Source of the DNA: Virgifigura sp964551315
Lineage (GTDB): Bacteria; Pseudomonadota; Alphaproteobacteria; Dongiales; Dongiaceae
Length of the DNA stretch: 64,000 bases
Reading direction: 5' to 3'
Assembly (NCBI GenBank): GCA_964551315.1
Contig: CAZKCM010000005.1
Location: 1-64,000, forward strand
The position numbers and the translations under genes are program-made. Positions 1 through 8,915 of this stretch are shown here, in pieces. Below the pieces are notes generated by a model that saw only the letters and a list, made by a program, of their open reading frames with translations, had not been told where the DNA came from and did not search any database. Positions within the stretch are counted from its first letter, which is position 1. The number at the start of each line of letters is the position of its first letter.

Positions 1-28
1 GCCGGCCCTCGCACAAGGAACCCTCCCC

Positions 29-856
29 ATGGTCCACAAAATCGGGGTCATCGGCATCGTCGGCGGAGGCGGCTGGATGGGCCGCGCAATCGGCCGATCC
101 ATGCTTTCGGCAGGTTTCGTGGAGGAACATTCGCTGATTCTGTCGAGCAGATCGGGTCAGGTCCAGGGCTTCGCCGAATGGCCGGCCCTCAGATGCACCG
201 CCGACAATCGCGAGCTGGCCGAACTTGCGGACGTCGTGGTGCTGTCGGTCCGTCCCGAGCAGTTCAGCGCGGTGGAAATCGATGCGCGCGACAAGCTCGT
301 CATCTCGGTTATGGCGGGCGTCTCCGCCGCCACGATCGGGGCGCGAACCGGCGCGGATCGCATCGTCCGGGCGATGCCCAATGCGGCGGCGGAGATCGGC
401 CGATCTTATACGCCGTGGTTCGCGACTGGCGGCGTGGCGCCCGCCGAAAAGGCTTTCGTTCAGGCGATGTTCGAGACATGCGGCGAGGCAAACCAGGTCT
501 TCCGTGAGTCGGACATCGACCTGCTGACGGCACTGACCGGCGCCGGACCGGCTTGGCCCGCCTTGCTTGCCCAGGCCATGCTGACCTATGCGGAGGCGAA
601 AGGCTTGCCTTCCGGAATCGCCGAAAGGGCCGCCAAAGCGATTGTCGCCGGCGCGGGTCAATTGGTCGCCACGGGCGAAGATTCTCCCCGGGACATTGTC
701 CAAACGTTCTTGGACTATAGGGGCACCACGGCCGCGGGGTTGCAAGCGATGATCGGCAATGGTTTCATCGAGGCCGTCCATGCCGGCCTCGACGCGGCCG
801 CCGTGACCGCGGCAAGGATGTCGGCCGAGATGGGGACCGTTAACAGGGATCATTAA
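29..856 (+). CDS. proC: Pyrroline-5-carboxylate reductase-like protein (ProC family)
   Basis: NAD(P)H-dependent reductase of 275 aa, the usual length for ProC, which converts pyrroline-5-carboxylate to proline in the cytosol. A glycine-rich Rossmann motif (GGGGWMGRAI, residues 12-21) opens the protein and the TALTGAGPAWPALL stretch marks the start of the helical dimerisation domain. An AAGGA ribosome site lies about 10 bases before the ATG. Odd point: the usual SPGGTT substrate loop near the C-terminus reads LDYRGTT, so it may act on a related cyclic imine rather than on pyrroline-5-carboxylate. It lies 80 bases before a betaine-type importer on the same strand, which suggests co-expression. 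Confidence 0.85.
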   Translation: MVHKIGVIGIVGGGGWMGRAIGRSMLSAGFVEEHSLILSSRSGQVQGFAEWPALRCTADNRELAELADVVVLSVRPEQFSAVEIDARDKLVISVMAGVSAATIGARTGADRIVRAMPNAAAEIGRSYTPWFATGGVAPAEKAFVQAMFETCGEANQVFRESDIDLLTALTGAGPAWPALLAQAMLTYAEAKGLPSGIAERAAKAIVAGAGQLVATGEDSPRDIVQTFLDYRGTTAAGLQAMIGNGFIEAVHAGLDAAAVTAARMSAEMGTVNRDH

Positions 857-936
857 CGAGGGTGGCGACTGGTGCGGAGCCTTCAATCGCCCTTAACAGT
901 CGAATGCCACCAAAATCGAACCAAAGGGGAAGCAAA

Positions 937-1941
937 ATGAGGAGACTGCTCGCATCAACCATAATCGCTACCGCCTTCGCAGGCCTCGCCAGTGTGGCGT
1001 CGGCGCAGGAATGCGGCCGCGTGACGATCGCGAACATGAACTGGCAGTCGGCTGAGGTCCTTGCGAATGTCGACAAGATCATCCTCAGCGAAGGCTACGG
1101 ATGCGATGCGGAGCTGGTCATCGGCGATACCGTCCCGACCCTCACCTCGATGACGGAGAAGGGCGAGCCCGATATCGCGCCAGAGGGTTGGGTAGACCTC
1201 CTGCCCGAGGTCGTCACCAGAGGCATCAAGGAGGGCAAGCTCGTTTCGACCATTGCCGCCCTCTCGGACGGCGCCGTGCAGGGCTGGTGGATCCCGAAGT
1301 ACATTGCCGAGGCCCATCCGGACATCAAGACGATCGACGATGCGCTCAAGCATCCCGAACTGTTCCCCGCGCCCGAGGACCCCTCCAAGGGGGCAGTGTT
1401 CAACGGACCGCAGGGATGGGGCGGGACCGTCGTGACCGCTCAGCTCTTCAAAGCCTACGAAGCCGAGAAGGCCGGCTTCGTCCTCGTCGACACCGGCTCC
1501 GCCGCGGGTCTGGACGGGTCCCTGGCCAAGGCTTATGAGCGCGGGGAAGGCTGGATGGGCTATTACTGGGCACCGACGGCCCTGCTCGGCAAATACGAGA
1601 TGGTCAAGCTCGATCACGGCGTTCCCTTCGACGAGGCTGAATGGAAACGCTGCAACACCGTTGCCGACTGCCCCGATCCGAAGCGCAACCATTGGCCGGC
1701 CGACAGCGTGCAGACCCTGGTGACGACCCGGTTCGCCGAGCGGGCGGGGCCCGCCGTGATGGACTATCTGAAGACCCGGTCCTGGTCCAACGAGACGGTC
1801 AACAAGCTGCTCTCCTGGATGACCGACAATCAGGCCACCGGCGAGGAAGGCGCGGAATATTTCCTGCGGAACAACGAGGATATCTGGACCAAGTGGGTTT
1901 CGCCGGAGGCCGCCGAAAAGATCAAGAAAGCGGTAATGTAA
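937..1941 (+). CDS. Glycine betaine/proline-betaine ABC transporter substrate-binding protein (OpuAC family)
   Basis: Periplasmic binding protein of 334 aa for quaternary ammonium osmolytes such as glycine betaine. The chosen ATG follows an AAAGGGGA ribosome site and begins a normal signal peptide (MRRLLAS...ASVASA-QE). An upstream in-frame ATG at 862 would place 25 extra residues before the signal sequence and is unlikely. The mature part carries OpuAC-type segments rich in Trp and Tyr (NMNWQSAEV, QGWWIPKY, MGYYWAPTALL), as expected for an aromatic cage around a methylammonium group. A permease and ATPase follow, so the transporter is complete. Exact ligand not determined. Confidence 0.9.
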   Translation: MRRLLASTIIATAFAGLASVASAQECGRVTIANMNWQSAEVLANVDKIILSEGYGCDAELVIGDTVPTLTSMTEKGEPDIAPEGWVDLLPEVVTRGIKEGKLVSTIAALSDGAVQGWWIPKYIAEAHPDIKTIDDALKHPELFPAPEDPSKGAVFNGPQGWGGTVVTAQLFKAYEAEKAGFVLVDTGSAAGLDGSLAKAYERGEGWMGYYWAPTALLGKYEMVKLDHGVPFDEAEWKRCNTVADCPDPKRNHWPADSVQTLVTTRFAERAGPAVMDYLKTRSWSNETVNKLLSWMTDNQATGEEGAEYFLRNNEDIWTKWVSPEAAEKIKKAVM

Positions 1942-1961
1942 CGGGAAAACCCGCAAATCCG

Positions 1962-1998
1962 CGGGAAGGGGCGGCGGCCACACCGCCGCTCCTTCCCG
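1962..1998 (+). promoter_or_regulatory. Intercistronic stem-loop between binding protein and permease
   Basis: GGGAAGGGGCGGCGG (1963-1977) pairs with CCGCCGCTCCTTCCC (1983-1997) around a 5-base loop, with one G-U wobble and one more C-G pair at the base. No T-run follows, so it is more likely an mRNA-stabilising or partially terminating element than a full terminator. It lies just after the binding-protein stop and 150 bases before the permease. Confidence 0.7.
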
Positions 1999-2147
1999 TT
2001 GGCGCGACGTCTCGTCTCATCGACGTCCCGCGAACACGTGGCGGAACCCGCCACTGCGCCGGCCTCCCGTTGCCGGCGTTCCGCCTTCGCGCTCCAAGGC
2101 GGCAACCCGGATCAAGGCCTGATGGTCGACCAGAGAGGTTCTAAAGG

Positions 2148-3035
2148 ATGGACTGGTTCTACACCTTCCCTCACTTGAACAACGACTTGTTGCGGGCCCT
2201 CAAGAAGAGCATAGACGAAGGCTTTCGCTCCTTCACCCGGACCTATGGCGATTCGATCGAATCCTTCTTCGATCCTCTGCAGTATTTTCTCGTTCAGTCC
2301 GAGCAGTTCATGACGAAGACGCCATGGCCGATCATCATGCTGCTGATCGCCGTCATCGCGTGGTTCGCCAGCCGCAACTGGAGGATCGTGGCAAGCACGA
2401 TCGCCACATTGGTTCTCATCGGCCTCTTCGACATGTGGGAGGACACGATGAAGACCATTTCGATGATCTTCGTGTGTACCGTGCTGTCGATCATTCTCGG
2501 CATTCCGATCGGCATCGCCATGTCGCGGTCGGACCGCCTGCAGAACATGATCAATCCGGTTCTGGATGTCATGCAGACGATGCCGAGCTTTGTCTATCTG
2601 ATCCCGGTCGTCATGCTGCTTGGCATCGGCAAGGTGCCCGGCCTGATCGCGGTCGTCGTTTACGCAATCCCGCCGATAATCCGACTCACCAATCTTGGCA
2701 TCCGGCTCGTCGACAAGGACGTGCTGGAAGCCGCCGACGCGTTCGGCTCGTCGGGGTGGCAGCGCCTGAAGAACGTCCAGATGCCGCTTGCCCTGCCCAC
2801 CATCATGGCGGGCATCAACCAGACCATCATGATGGCGCTCGCCATGGTCGTCATCGCATCGATGATCGGCGTCCAGGGGCTTGGACAGCCGGTGCTGAAG
2901 GCGATCGCCAACCAGTATTTCACCCTCGGCGTGTTCAACGGCCTGGCGATCGTGGGCATCGCGATCATCTTCGACCGGGTCAGCCAAGCCTACGGCAAGC
3001 GGTTGCAGAAGCACCTGGAGATCGTGCATGGCTGA
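2148..3035 (+). CDS. Glycine betaine/proline ABC transporter permease (ProW/OpuAB family)
   Basis: Inner-membrane permease of 295 aa. An N-terminal extension of about 55 residues precedes the first membrane segment (WPIIMLLIAVIAWFA), as in ProW. The binding-protein-dependent transport domain covers about residues 95-285, with a typical EAA loop (LEAADAFGSSGWQRLKNVQM, about residues 193-212) that docks on the ATPase. It overlaps the ATPase gene by 8 bases, so the two are translationally coupled. A single permease forms the homodimeric channel in this transporter type. Confidence 0.92.
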   Translation: MDWFYTFPHLNNDLLRALKKSIDEGFRSFTRTYGDSIESFFDPLQYFLVQSEQFMTKTPWPIIMLLIAVIAWFASRNWRIVASTIATLVLIGLFDMWEDTMKTISMIFVCTVLSIILGIPIGIAMSRSDRLQNMINPVLDVMQTMPSFVYLIPVVMLLGIGKVPGLIAVVVYAIPPIIRLTNLGIRLVDKDVLEAADAFGSSGWQRLKNVQMPLALPTIMAGINQTIMMALAMVVIASMIGVQGLGQPVLKAIANQYFTLGVFNGLAIVGIAIIFDRVSQAYGKRLQKHLEIVHG

Positions 3036-4134
3036 TTCCGGGACCAGCGATTACAGCATCGAGATCCGAGGTCTCTACAAGATCTTCGGTCACCAGCCCT
3101 CGGCCTATATCGATCTCGTCAAGAAGGGTATGACGAAGGCCGAGCTGAACGAGCGCTACGGGCAAGTGCTGGGCCTGAAGGATATCAATATCCAAATGCC
3201 GGCGGGCAGCATCCAGGTCATCATGGGGCTCTCCGGGTCAGGCAAGTCCACTCTCATCCGCCACATAAACCGGCTGATCGACCCCACGATCGGTGAGGTG
3301 CTCGTGGGCGGCGTTGACGTCGTCAAGATGAGCGAAAGGGAGTTGCGCGACTTTCGCCGCCACAAGACGGCGATGGTGTTCCAGAAGTTTGCCTTGCTGC
3401 CGCACCGAAACGTTCTCGAGAACACGGTTTACGGTCTCGAGGTCCGGGGGGTGCCCCGTGCCCAGCAGGTCGAGGCCGCCATGCGCTGGATCGAGAGAGT
3501 TGGCCTGAAAGGCTTCGAGGATCGCTATCCCAACCAGCTCTCGGGCGGCATGCAGCAGCGCGTCGGTTTGGCCCGCGCGCTGACCAACGACGCGCCGATT
3601 CTGCTGATGGACGAGGCCTTCTCCGCGCTCGATCCGCTAATCCGCATGGATATGCAGACCGTTCTTCTCGATCTCCAGAAGGAGATCAAGAAGACCATCG
3701 TGTTCATCACCCACGATCTCGACGAAGCGCTACGGCTCGGTGATCGCATCGCCATCTTGAGGGACGGCGAGGTGATCCAACAAGGCACCGGCCAGGAAAT
3801 CGTGCTGCGACCGGCAGATGACTACATCGCCAGGTTCGTCAAAGAGGTGAACCGTGGCCGGGTGATCAAGGTAGATGCTGTAATGTCGCCCATTGAGCCC
3901 AACGCCGTTCCGTCAACGCTCACTATCCCCGCGGGAACCGTGCTCGAAGATGCTGCAAGGTCGATGACCGAAGCGCAGGTGGAAGAGGCCGACATCGTGG
4001 ATGGCTCGGGAGAACGTATCGGCCGTCTCGACATGCGGCGGACCATCTCGGCCATGGTCGCGCCGAGCCCCCATCGGGCCGAGGCCGAGCCGGATCACCG
4101 GTCGGCAGTCGCTTCCACGAACTTGTTCCAGTAG
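3028..4134 (+). CDS. Glycine betaine/proline ABC transporter ATP-binding protein (ProV/OpuAA family)
   Basis: Cytoplasmic ATPase of 368 aa energising the betaine importer. Visible motifs: Walker A GLSGSGKST (about residue 68), signature LSGGMQQRV, Walker B ILLMDEAFSALDP and switch His in FITHDLDEA. The N-terminus carries the extra 45-residue segment typical of ProV. After about residue 280 a shortened CBS-like regulatory region follows (VMSPIEPNAVPSTLTIPAGTVLEDAARSMTE). It looks like roughly one CBS unit, whereas OpuAA/ProV usually carry two, so osmotic gating may differ. Last gene of the operon. Confidence 0.92.
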   Translation: MADSGTSDYSIEIRGLYKIFGHQPSAYIDLVKKGMTKAELNERYGQVLGLKDINIQMPAGSIQVIMGLSGSGKSTLIRHINRLIDPTIGEVLVGGVDVVKMSERELRDFRRHKTAMVFQKFALLPHRNVLENTVYGLEVRGVPRAQQVEAAMRWIERVGLKGFEDRYPNQLSGGMQQRVGLARALTNDAPILLMDEAFSALDPLIRMDMQTVLLDLQKEIKKTIVFITHDLDEALRLGDRIAILRDGEVIQQGTGQEIVLRPADDYIARFVKEVNRGRVIKVDAVMSPIEPNAVPSTLTIPAGTVLEDAARSMTEAQVEEADIVDGSGERIGRLDMRRTISAMVAPSPHRAEAEPDHRSAVASTNLFQ

Positions 4135-4917
4135 CCGCAAATTCACGGTTCGGGATCGCTGCTCTCTTTGGCAGCTGCGTCATATCGGGATCCAACTCTC
4201 CGGCCGGGCAAGCATCGGCAGCCGCAGCAGCCTGAGCGGTGCCTCACGCGCGCGTGAGCTTGAGCTCCGCCCGGTGTCCCGTGACAACGCCCCTAAAAGG
4301 GCATCCGCATCTGAATAATCGCGGTCCCGAGGATCTGTTGCACCGGTCGAGCCGGTTCCGGTTGCGGCACCCACTCGGCTTCTTCGGCGTCTCCGATCGC
4401 TCGACCTTCCGGTGGTTCACCCGGCGCCGGCCTGACCCGGACCCGTTCGCCGCGGCTCTGGCCATCGCCCTCCGGCGCATCTCGCCTCGCGACGCGCATC
4501 TGCAAGTCGCGTCGGGCAACACCGGGTTGTGACTCTCGCACACATCGCAGTGCTTCGCGTGGCGCTCGGTGCGCACGGCCTGATCCCGGCTAAGAAGCGC
4601 CGCTCGGTGGACGCGGTCGGGACGACACCGCACCGGCAGGAGATGCACTGCCTCCTGAACGAACCGGGAGACGAGCAAGCGCGCCTACCGGCGGCACTGG
4701 AAGGTCGAAAAACGTCTGTCCGTGACCGAATGACGCCCGGCCGCGTGCAGCGTTTCCGTCCCCGGACGCTTGTTCCGGAGATGCAATAAAATGAAAATAG
4801 GTTGCCATGGATTTCATTAAAATGATATGAGACGGTCACCGGTTCAGAATCCTGCCGGAGGCGCGCTTGCGCACGCGCCGGGTGTCTTCAGTCGGCAATC
4901 GATCTGGGAGCTTAACG
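4135..4917 (+). other. Long intergenic region upstream of the amine transporter operon
   Basis: About 780 bases separate the betaine and amine transporter operons. I see no convincing gene: the open frames here have no recognisable domains and no good ribosome sites. The last 130 bases become AT-rich (4781-4830) and probably contain the promoter of the following operon, including the repeat described separately. Confidence 0.6.
4787..4825 (+). promoter_or_regulatory. Candidate operator: repeated TAAAATGA with a TCATTAAAATGA palindrome
   Basis: TAAAATGA occurs at 4787-4794 and again at 4818-4825, 31 bases apart (about three helical turns). The second copy is part of the perfect inverted repeat TCATT-AA-AATGA (4814-4825). 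The site lies about 90 bases before the binding-protein start in the only AT-rich patch of the region. It resembles in character the AT-rich PuuR operator of E. coli, and a PuuR-like XRE-cupin regulator ends this cluster. The link is inference. Confidence 0.4.
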
Positions 4918-5973
4918 GTGAAAGCAATGAGATCCAGGAACACGAGACTTTCGGTTTTGTCGGCCTGTGCGATCGGCGTCGCTGCGCTTGCGGGGGGCTT
5001 GGGAGGTGTTGCTCCTGCCGCCGCCCAGACGACGCTGACGGTCGTCAGCTATGGCGGCGGGTATCAGGAGGCGCAGGACAAGGCGTTCTTCACGCCATTC
5101 GCCGAGGCGAATCCGTCGATCACGATTCGTCAGGACAGCCCCAGCAGCAACGCAAAGCTGAAGGCGATGGTCGAATCCGGCAACGTCACCTGGGACGTCG
5201 TCCTCGTCGATGACAGCTTTGGCCTGGATACCGATGCGGCTTGGCTCGAGCCGATCGATTACTCGATCGTCGACAAGAGCAAGTTCATCGAGGGCTACGC
5301 CGGGACCTACCGCGTTGGCGCCGACGTGGAGGCCACCGTTATGGCCTACCGGACCGACCATTTCGATGGCAGGGCGCCGGCAAACTTCGCCGACTTCTTC
5401 GATACCGAAAAGTTCCCCGGCAAGCGCGCGGTGTGGAAGTTCGCCCCGGGCGGCATCTTCGAGGCGGCGCTCCTCGCGGACGGCGTCGCTCCGGATGACC
5501 TCTATCCGATCGACGTCCAGCGCGCCCTGAAGAAGCTCGATACCATCAAGGACGACATCATCTGGTGGGAGACGGGCGCACAGGCCGAGCAGCTCCTGGC
5601 GAGCGGCGAGGCAAGCCTCGGTCTGGTATGGGTCAGCCGCGCTCTCAACGCCTCCGAGGACGGCACTGTCGGCATCAGCTGGGGCCAGTGGACGACCCAG
5701 AACGGTTTCTGGGTGGTGCCCAAGGGCACGAAGAACAAGGAGCTTGCGATGAAGGCGATCGAGTTCTTCACCTCGGTCCCGCAGCAGGTCGAGTTCACCA
5801 AGTACATGCCTTACGGCCCGACCAACAAGCACGCCATCGACAAGGCCGCCGACCGGTACAAGGGCAACTTGCCGACCGATCATCTCGACACCCGGGTTGT
5901 CGTCGATTCCGCTTGGTGGAGCGCCAACGTGGCCGACGTCGATCTCGAGTTCCAGGATTGGCTGCTTCAGTAG
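4918..5973 (+). CDS. Polyamine/spermidine-putrescine-type ABC transporter substrate-binding protein
   Basis: Periplasmic binding protein of 351 aa (PotD/extracellular solute-binding family 1 type). The GTG at 4918 is chosen because GGGAG lies 7 bases upstream; an ATG at 4927 is the alternative. A signal peptide runs to about APAAAQ-TTLTVVSYGG, and the mature start TLTVVSYGGGYQEAQDKAF is typical of polyamine/opine-type binding proteins. Two permeases and an ATPase follow in the same direction, making a full PotABCD-like importer. The adjacent amine oxidase-like genes suggest an amine or amine-conjugate ligand; the exact one cannot be read from the sequence. Confidence 0.9.
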   Translation: MKAMRSRNTRLSVLSACAIGVAALAGGLGGVAPAAAQTTLTVVSYGGGYQEAQDKAFFTPFAEANPSITIRQDSPSSNAKLKAMVESGNVTWDVVLVDDSFGLDTDAAWLEPIDYSIVDKSKFIEGYAGTYRVGADVEATVMAYRTDHFDGRAPANFADFFDTEKFPGKRAVWKFAPGGIFEAALLADGVAPDDLYPIDVQRALKKLDTIKDDIIWWETGAQAEQLLASGEASLGLVWVSRALNASEDGTVGISWGQWTTQNGFWVVPKGTKNKELAMKAIEFFTSVPQQVEFTKYMPYGPTNKHAIDKAADRYKGNLPTDHLDTRVVVDSAWWSANVADVDLEFQDWLLQ

Positions 5974-6013
5974 CACGCGGTTGCCGTAGGAACTCCTGCA
6001 GCAGAGTGGCTCG

Positions 6014-6041
6014 GACCCGCCGGCCTGCGCGCCGGCGGGTC
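6014..6041 (+). promoter_or_regulatory. Intercistronic stem-loop between binding protein and first permease
   Basis: Perfect 11-bp stem GACCCGCCGGC / GCCGGCGGGTC around a 6-base loop (6025-6030), with no T-run. It lies 40 bases after the binding-protein stop and about 40 before the permease start. The position matches the stem-loops at 1962 and 33704. Confidence 0.7.
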
Positions 6042-6082
6042 GGGCCTCGGGATTTCGATCGGCTCGGTTAGGAGGGCGTACG

Positions 6083-6991
6083 GTGTCGGAGGTTGCGGCA
6101 CATTCCCGTCGTCCGCTGCCTGCTCCGCGGACCGGCGGGTGGTGGAGGCATTTCGGTCGGCGCCGCGGCGCGTATCTCTGGCTGCTTCTGCCGGCGGTCT
6201 CCTTTCTCGCCGTCTTCTTCGTCTATCCGCTGGTCGAGATCATCCTGAGGAGCTTTCCCGACTCTTCGCTGTCCTTCTACCAGCGGATCTTCACCTCCAC
6301 CCTGTACGTCCGGGTCATCGGCGAGACCTTCAAGACCTCGGCTCTCGTCATGGTGATATGCCTGCTGCTTGCCTATCCATACGCCTACGCCATGGCGCAT
6401 GCGAGCCGCCATGTCCTCGTCGTCCTCGCCATCGCCCTGCTGCTGCCGTTCTGGGTCAGCCTGCTGCTGCGCACCTTCTCGTGGCTGATCCTTCTGCAGA
6501 ACACCGGCCTCATCAACAAGGCGCTGATGGGTCTCGGTCTGATCGATGCGCCGCTGCCGCTGATCCGCAACCAGACCGGCGTCGTCATCGGCATGGTGCA
6601 CATCCTTCTTCCCTATGCCGTGCTTCCGCTCTACGCGGTAATGCGCAAGATCGACGGCCGGCTGATGGAGGCCTCGTCGATCTGTGGCGCCGGCTGGGGG
6701 CGGAGCTTTGTGCGCGTCTACTTTCCGCTGTCGCTTCCCGGAGTGTACGCCGGTGCGCTCCTGACGTTCACGCTGTCGCTCGGCTTCTACATCACGCCGG
6801 CTCTCCTTGGCGGTCCGCGCGACACGATGATCGCCCAGCTCATCGCCATACAGGTCAGCGAACAGCTTAATTTCGGCCAGGCCAGTGCCTTGGCGGTCGT
6901 TCTTCTCGTCTTCACGGCCGCGGCCTTCGGCCTGTTCGGTCTCCTTCTGAGCTTCGGCGCCAAGGCGCGGCGCCGCGCGGTGGTCGCATGA
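6083..6991 (+). CDS. Polyamine-type ABC transporter permease (PotB family)
   Basis: Inner-membrane permease of 302 aa with about six membrane segments; the first is YLWLLLPAVSFLAVFFVYPLV (about residues 32-52). The EAA loop reads MEASSICGAGWGRSFVRVYFP. The start is GTG, supported by AGGAGGG ending 6 bases upstream. The stop overlaps the next permease by 4 bases (ATGA), showing translational coupling. It pairs with the PotC-like permease to form the heterodimeric channel. Confidence 0.9.
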   Translation: MSEVAAHSRRPLPAPRTGGWWRHFGRRRGAYLWLLLPAVSFLAVFFVYPLVEIILRSFPDSSLSFYQRIFTSTLYVRVIGETFKTSALVMVICLLLAYPYAYAMAHASRHVLVVLAIALLLPFWVSLLLRTFSWLILLQNTGLINKALMGLGLIDAPLPLIRNQTGVVIGMVHILLPYAVLPLYAVMRKIDGRLMEASSICGAGWGRSFVRVYFPLSLPGVYAGALLTFTLSLGFYITPALLGGPRDTMIAQLIAIQVSEQLNFGQASALAVVLLVFTAAAFGLFGLLLSFGAKARRRAVVA

Positions 6992-7776
6992 GGATGTCTT
7001 CGCTCGTCCGCAAAGTCGTGTTTTGGGTGTTCGTCTCAGGGGTGGCGTTCTTTCTCGTCGCGCCGACGCTGATCGCCGTGCCCATCTCGTTCACGACGAC
7101 GGCGGGCATTCAATTTCCGCCCGAGGGCTTCACGCTGAAGTGGTACGGTGCCGTCTTCGCCAGCCGCGATTGGCGCGAGGCGATGCTGAACAGTCTCATC
7201 ATCGCGATCGCGACTTCGGCGCTATCCCTCGTTCTCGGAACCGCAGCGGCCCTCGTGCTGTCTCGGGCCAAATTCCGTGGCAAGACAATCCTGCTCGGCC
7301 TGCTCCTGAGCCCGCTGGTAACGCCCGTCATCGTGCTGTCGGTCGCCATGTACATGGTGTTCGCCCGCTGGGGATTGTCGGGTTCGTTCGCCGGCCTGAT
7401 CGCCGCCCACACCGTTCTGGCTCTGCCCTTCGTGATCGTCTCCGTGCTCGCCAGCCTGAAGACGCTCAACGCGAATCTCGAGCTCGCGAGCGCCGGGCTC
7501 GGTGCGACGCCATGGTTCACCTTCCGCCGGGTGACCCTGCCGCTGATCCTTCCCGGCGTCGTCTCGGGCGGCATCTTCGCGTTCATCACCTCGTGGGATG
7601 AAGTGGTGATCGCGATCTTCCTGGCCGATGTTTCCACCCGTACGGTCCCGGTGATGATCTGGACTCAGCTTCGCGCCATGCTCGATCCGGCGACCGCCGC
7701 GGTCGGCGCCATCCTTATCGCCATCTCGGCCGTCGGAATGCTCATCACCTACAAGCTGCGACCGCTCAACTCATGA
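6988..7776 (+). CDS. Polyamine-type ABC transporter permease (PotC family)
   Basis: Second inner-membrane permease, 262 aa, with about six hydrophobic segments. The EAA loop is LELASAGLGATPWFTFRRVTLP, followed by the conserved PotC-like GGIFAFITSWDEVVIAIFL. It overlaps both neighbours by 4 bases (ATGA junctions), so the permeases and ATPase should be made in stoichiometric amounts. Confidence 0.9.
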   Translation: MRMSSLVRKVVFWVFVSGVAFFLVAPTLIAVPISFTTTAGIQFPPEGFTLKWYGAVFASRDWREAMLNSLIIAIATSALSLVLGTAAALVLSRAKFRGKTILLGLLLSPLVTPVIVLSVAMYMVFARWGLSGSFAGLIAAHTVLALPFVIVSVLASLKTLNANLELASAGLGATPWFTFRRVTLPLILPGVVSGGIFAFITSWDEVVIAIFLADVSTRTVPVMIWTQLRAMLDPATAAVGAILIAISAVGMLITYKLRPLNS

Positions 7777-8891
7777 TGATCCACGGATCTGCTGCCGAGA
7801 AGCGCGACACCGCCCTGACGCTCTCCGGAGTGTCGAAACTCTATGGCGACGTCGCTGCGATCACAGACGTGTCGTTCGAACTGAAGCGCGGCGAGTTCCT
7901 CACCATGCTCGGACCGTCCGGCTCGGGCAAGACGACGACGCTCCGGGTCATTGCGGGGTTCATAACACCGACATCGGGAACCGTGATGATCGACGGTCGC
8001 GACGTCGTCAATGTCCCACCGAATGCGCGCAACATCGGCATGGTCTTTCAGGATTACGCGCTGTTTCCGCACATGACGGTCGCCGCCAATGTCGCCTATC
8101 CACTCGAGACGCGCCGGGTTGCCAAGGCCGAGCGGATGCGCCGCGTCATGGCGATGTTGGAGGTCGTCGGCCTTGCCCACCTGGCCGATCGCTTTCCGCG
8201 CCAGCTTTCGGGCGGCCAGCAGCAGCGCGTGGCGCTCGCCCGTGCCCTCGTCTTCGATCCCGATATCGTGCTTCTCGACGAGCCCATGGCCGCCCTCGAC
8301 AAGAAGCTGCGGTCGACGATGCAGCTCGAGGTTTTGCGCATCGTGAAGAAGCTCGGGGCGACCGTCATCTCGGTTACTCACGACCAGGAGGAAGCTCTGG
8401 TGATGAGCGACCGCATCGGCGTCTTCAATCAAGGTCGGCTCGTTCAGATCGGCACGCCGATGGAGCTCTATGAGGCGCCGCGAACCGAGTTCGTCGCCGA
8501 TTTCATCGGCGAGGCCAATCTGCTGCGCGGCGATGCCGTGCTCGACGGCGATCGCTGCGTCATCCGCGGCGGCGGCTGGCTCGCCGCGATCCCGGCGAGC
8601 GACGCCCGCGCTTCCAAGGTCACGCCCGGGCGGCCGATCAGCGTCGTTCTCCGTCCGGAGGCGATCCGCGTCGAAACGGCCGACACCGGTACCGGGCATG
8701 CCAACCGCTGCATCGGGGAGGTCCTGGAGAAGATCTATCTCGGCGTCGAATACCGACTGCTCGTCCGTCTCGAGGGTGGGGATGTCATCCAGGTTCGCGA
8801 TCGCGACACCCGCCACCTCGCCGGCGTGTCGGCCGGCGATCGCGTAGTGCTGTCGTGGGACGCGGCCGACCTCGTCCTGATCACGTCCTGA
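7773..8891 (+). CDS. Polyamine-type ABC transporter ATP-binding protein (PotA family)
   Basis: Cytoplasmic ATPase of 372 aa with Walker A GPSGSGKTT (about residues 46-54), signature LSGGQQQRV, Walker B IVLLDEPMAALD and switch histidine SVTHDQEEAL. The C-terminal third is a TOBE-like regulatory domain (from about residue 285, SVVLRPEAIRVE), usual for PotA/UgpC-type ATPases. It completes the four-gene importer. The next gene, a flavin oxidase, starts 24 bases downstream, so the importer and oxidases are probably one transcript. Confidence 0.92.
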   Translation: MMIHGSAAEKRDTALTLSGVSKLYGDVAAITDVSFELKRGEFLTMLGPSGSGKTTTLRVIAGFITPTSGTVMIDGRDVVNVPPNARNIGMVFQDYALFPHMTVAANVAYPLETRRVAKAERMRRVMAMLEVVGLAHLADRFPRQLSGGQQQRVALARALVFDPDIVLLDEPMAALDKKLRSTMQLEVLRIVKKLGATVISVTHDQEEALVMSDRIGVFNQGRLVQIGTPMELYEAPRTEFVADFIGEANLLRGDAVLDGDRCVIRGGGWLAAIPASDARASKVTPGRPISVVLRPEAIRVETADTGTGHANRCIGEVLEKIYLGVEYRLLVRLEGGDVIQVRDRDTRHLAGVSAGDRVVLSWDAADLVLITS

Positions 8892-8915
8892 CCGTCGGGT
8901 TCTCGGAGACCAACC

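Noticed and set aside
4289..4302. GCCC-ctaaaa... GGGC as terminator of the betaine operon
   Set aside because: Only four pairs, 155 bases after the stop, and no T-run.
4239..4839. Several open frames on both strands in the 4135-4917 gap
   Set aside because: Arg/Pro-rich translations typical of non-coding GC-rich DNA, with no ribosome sites.
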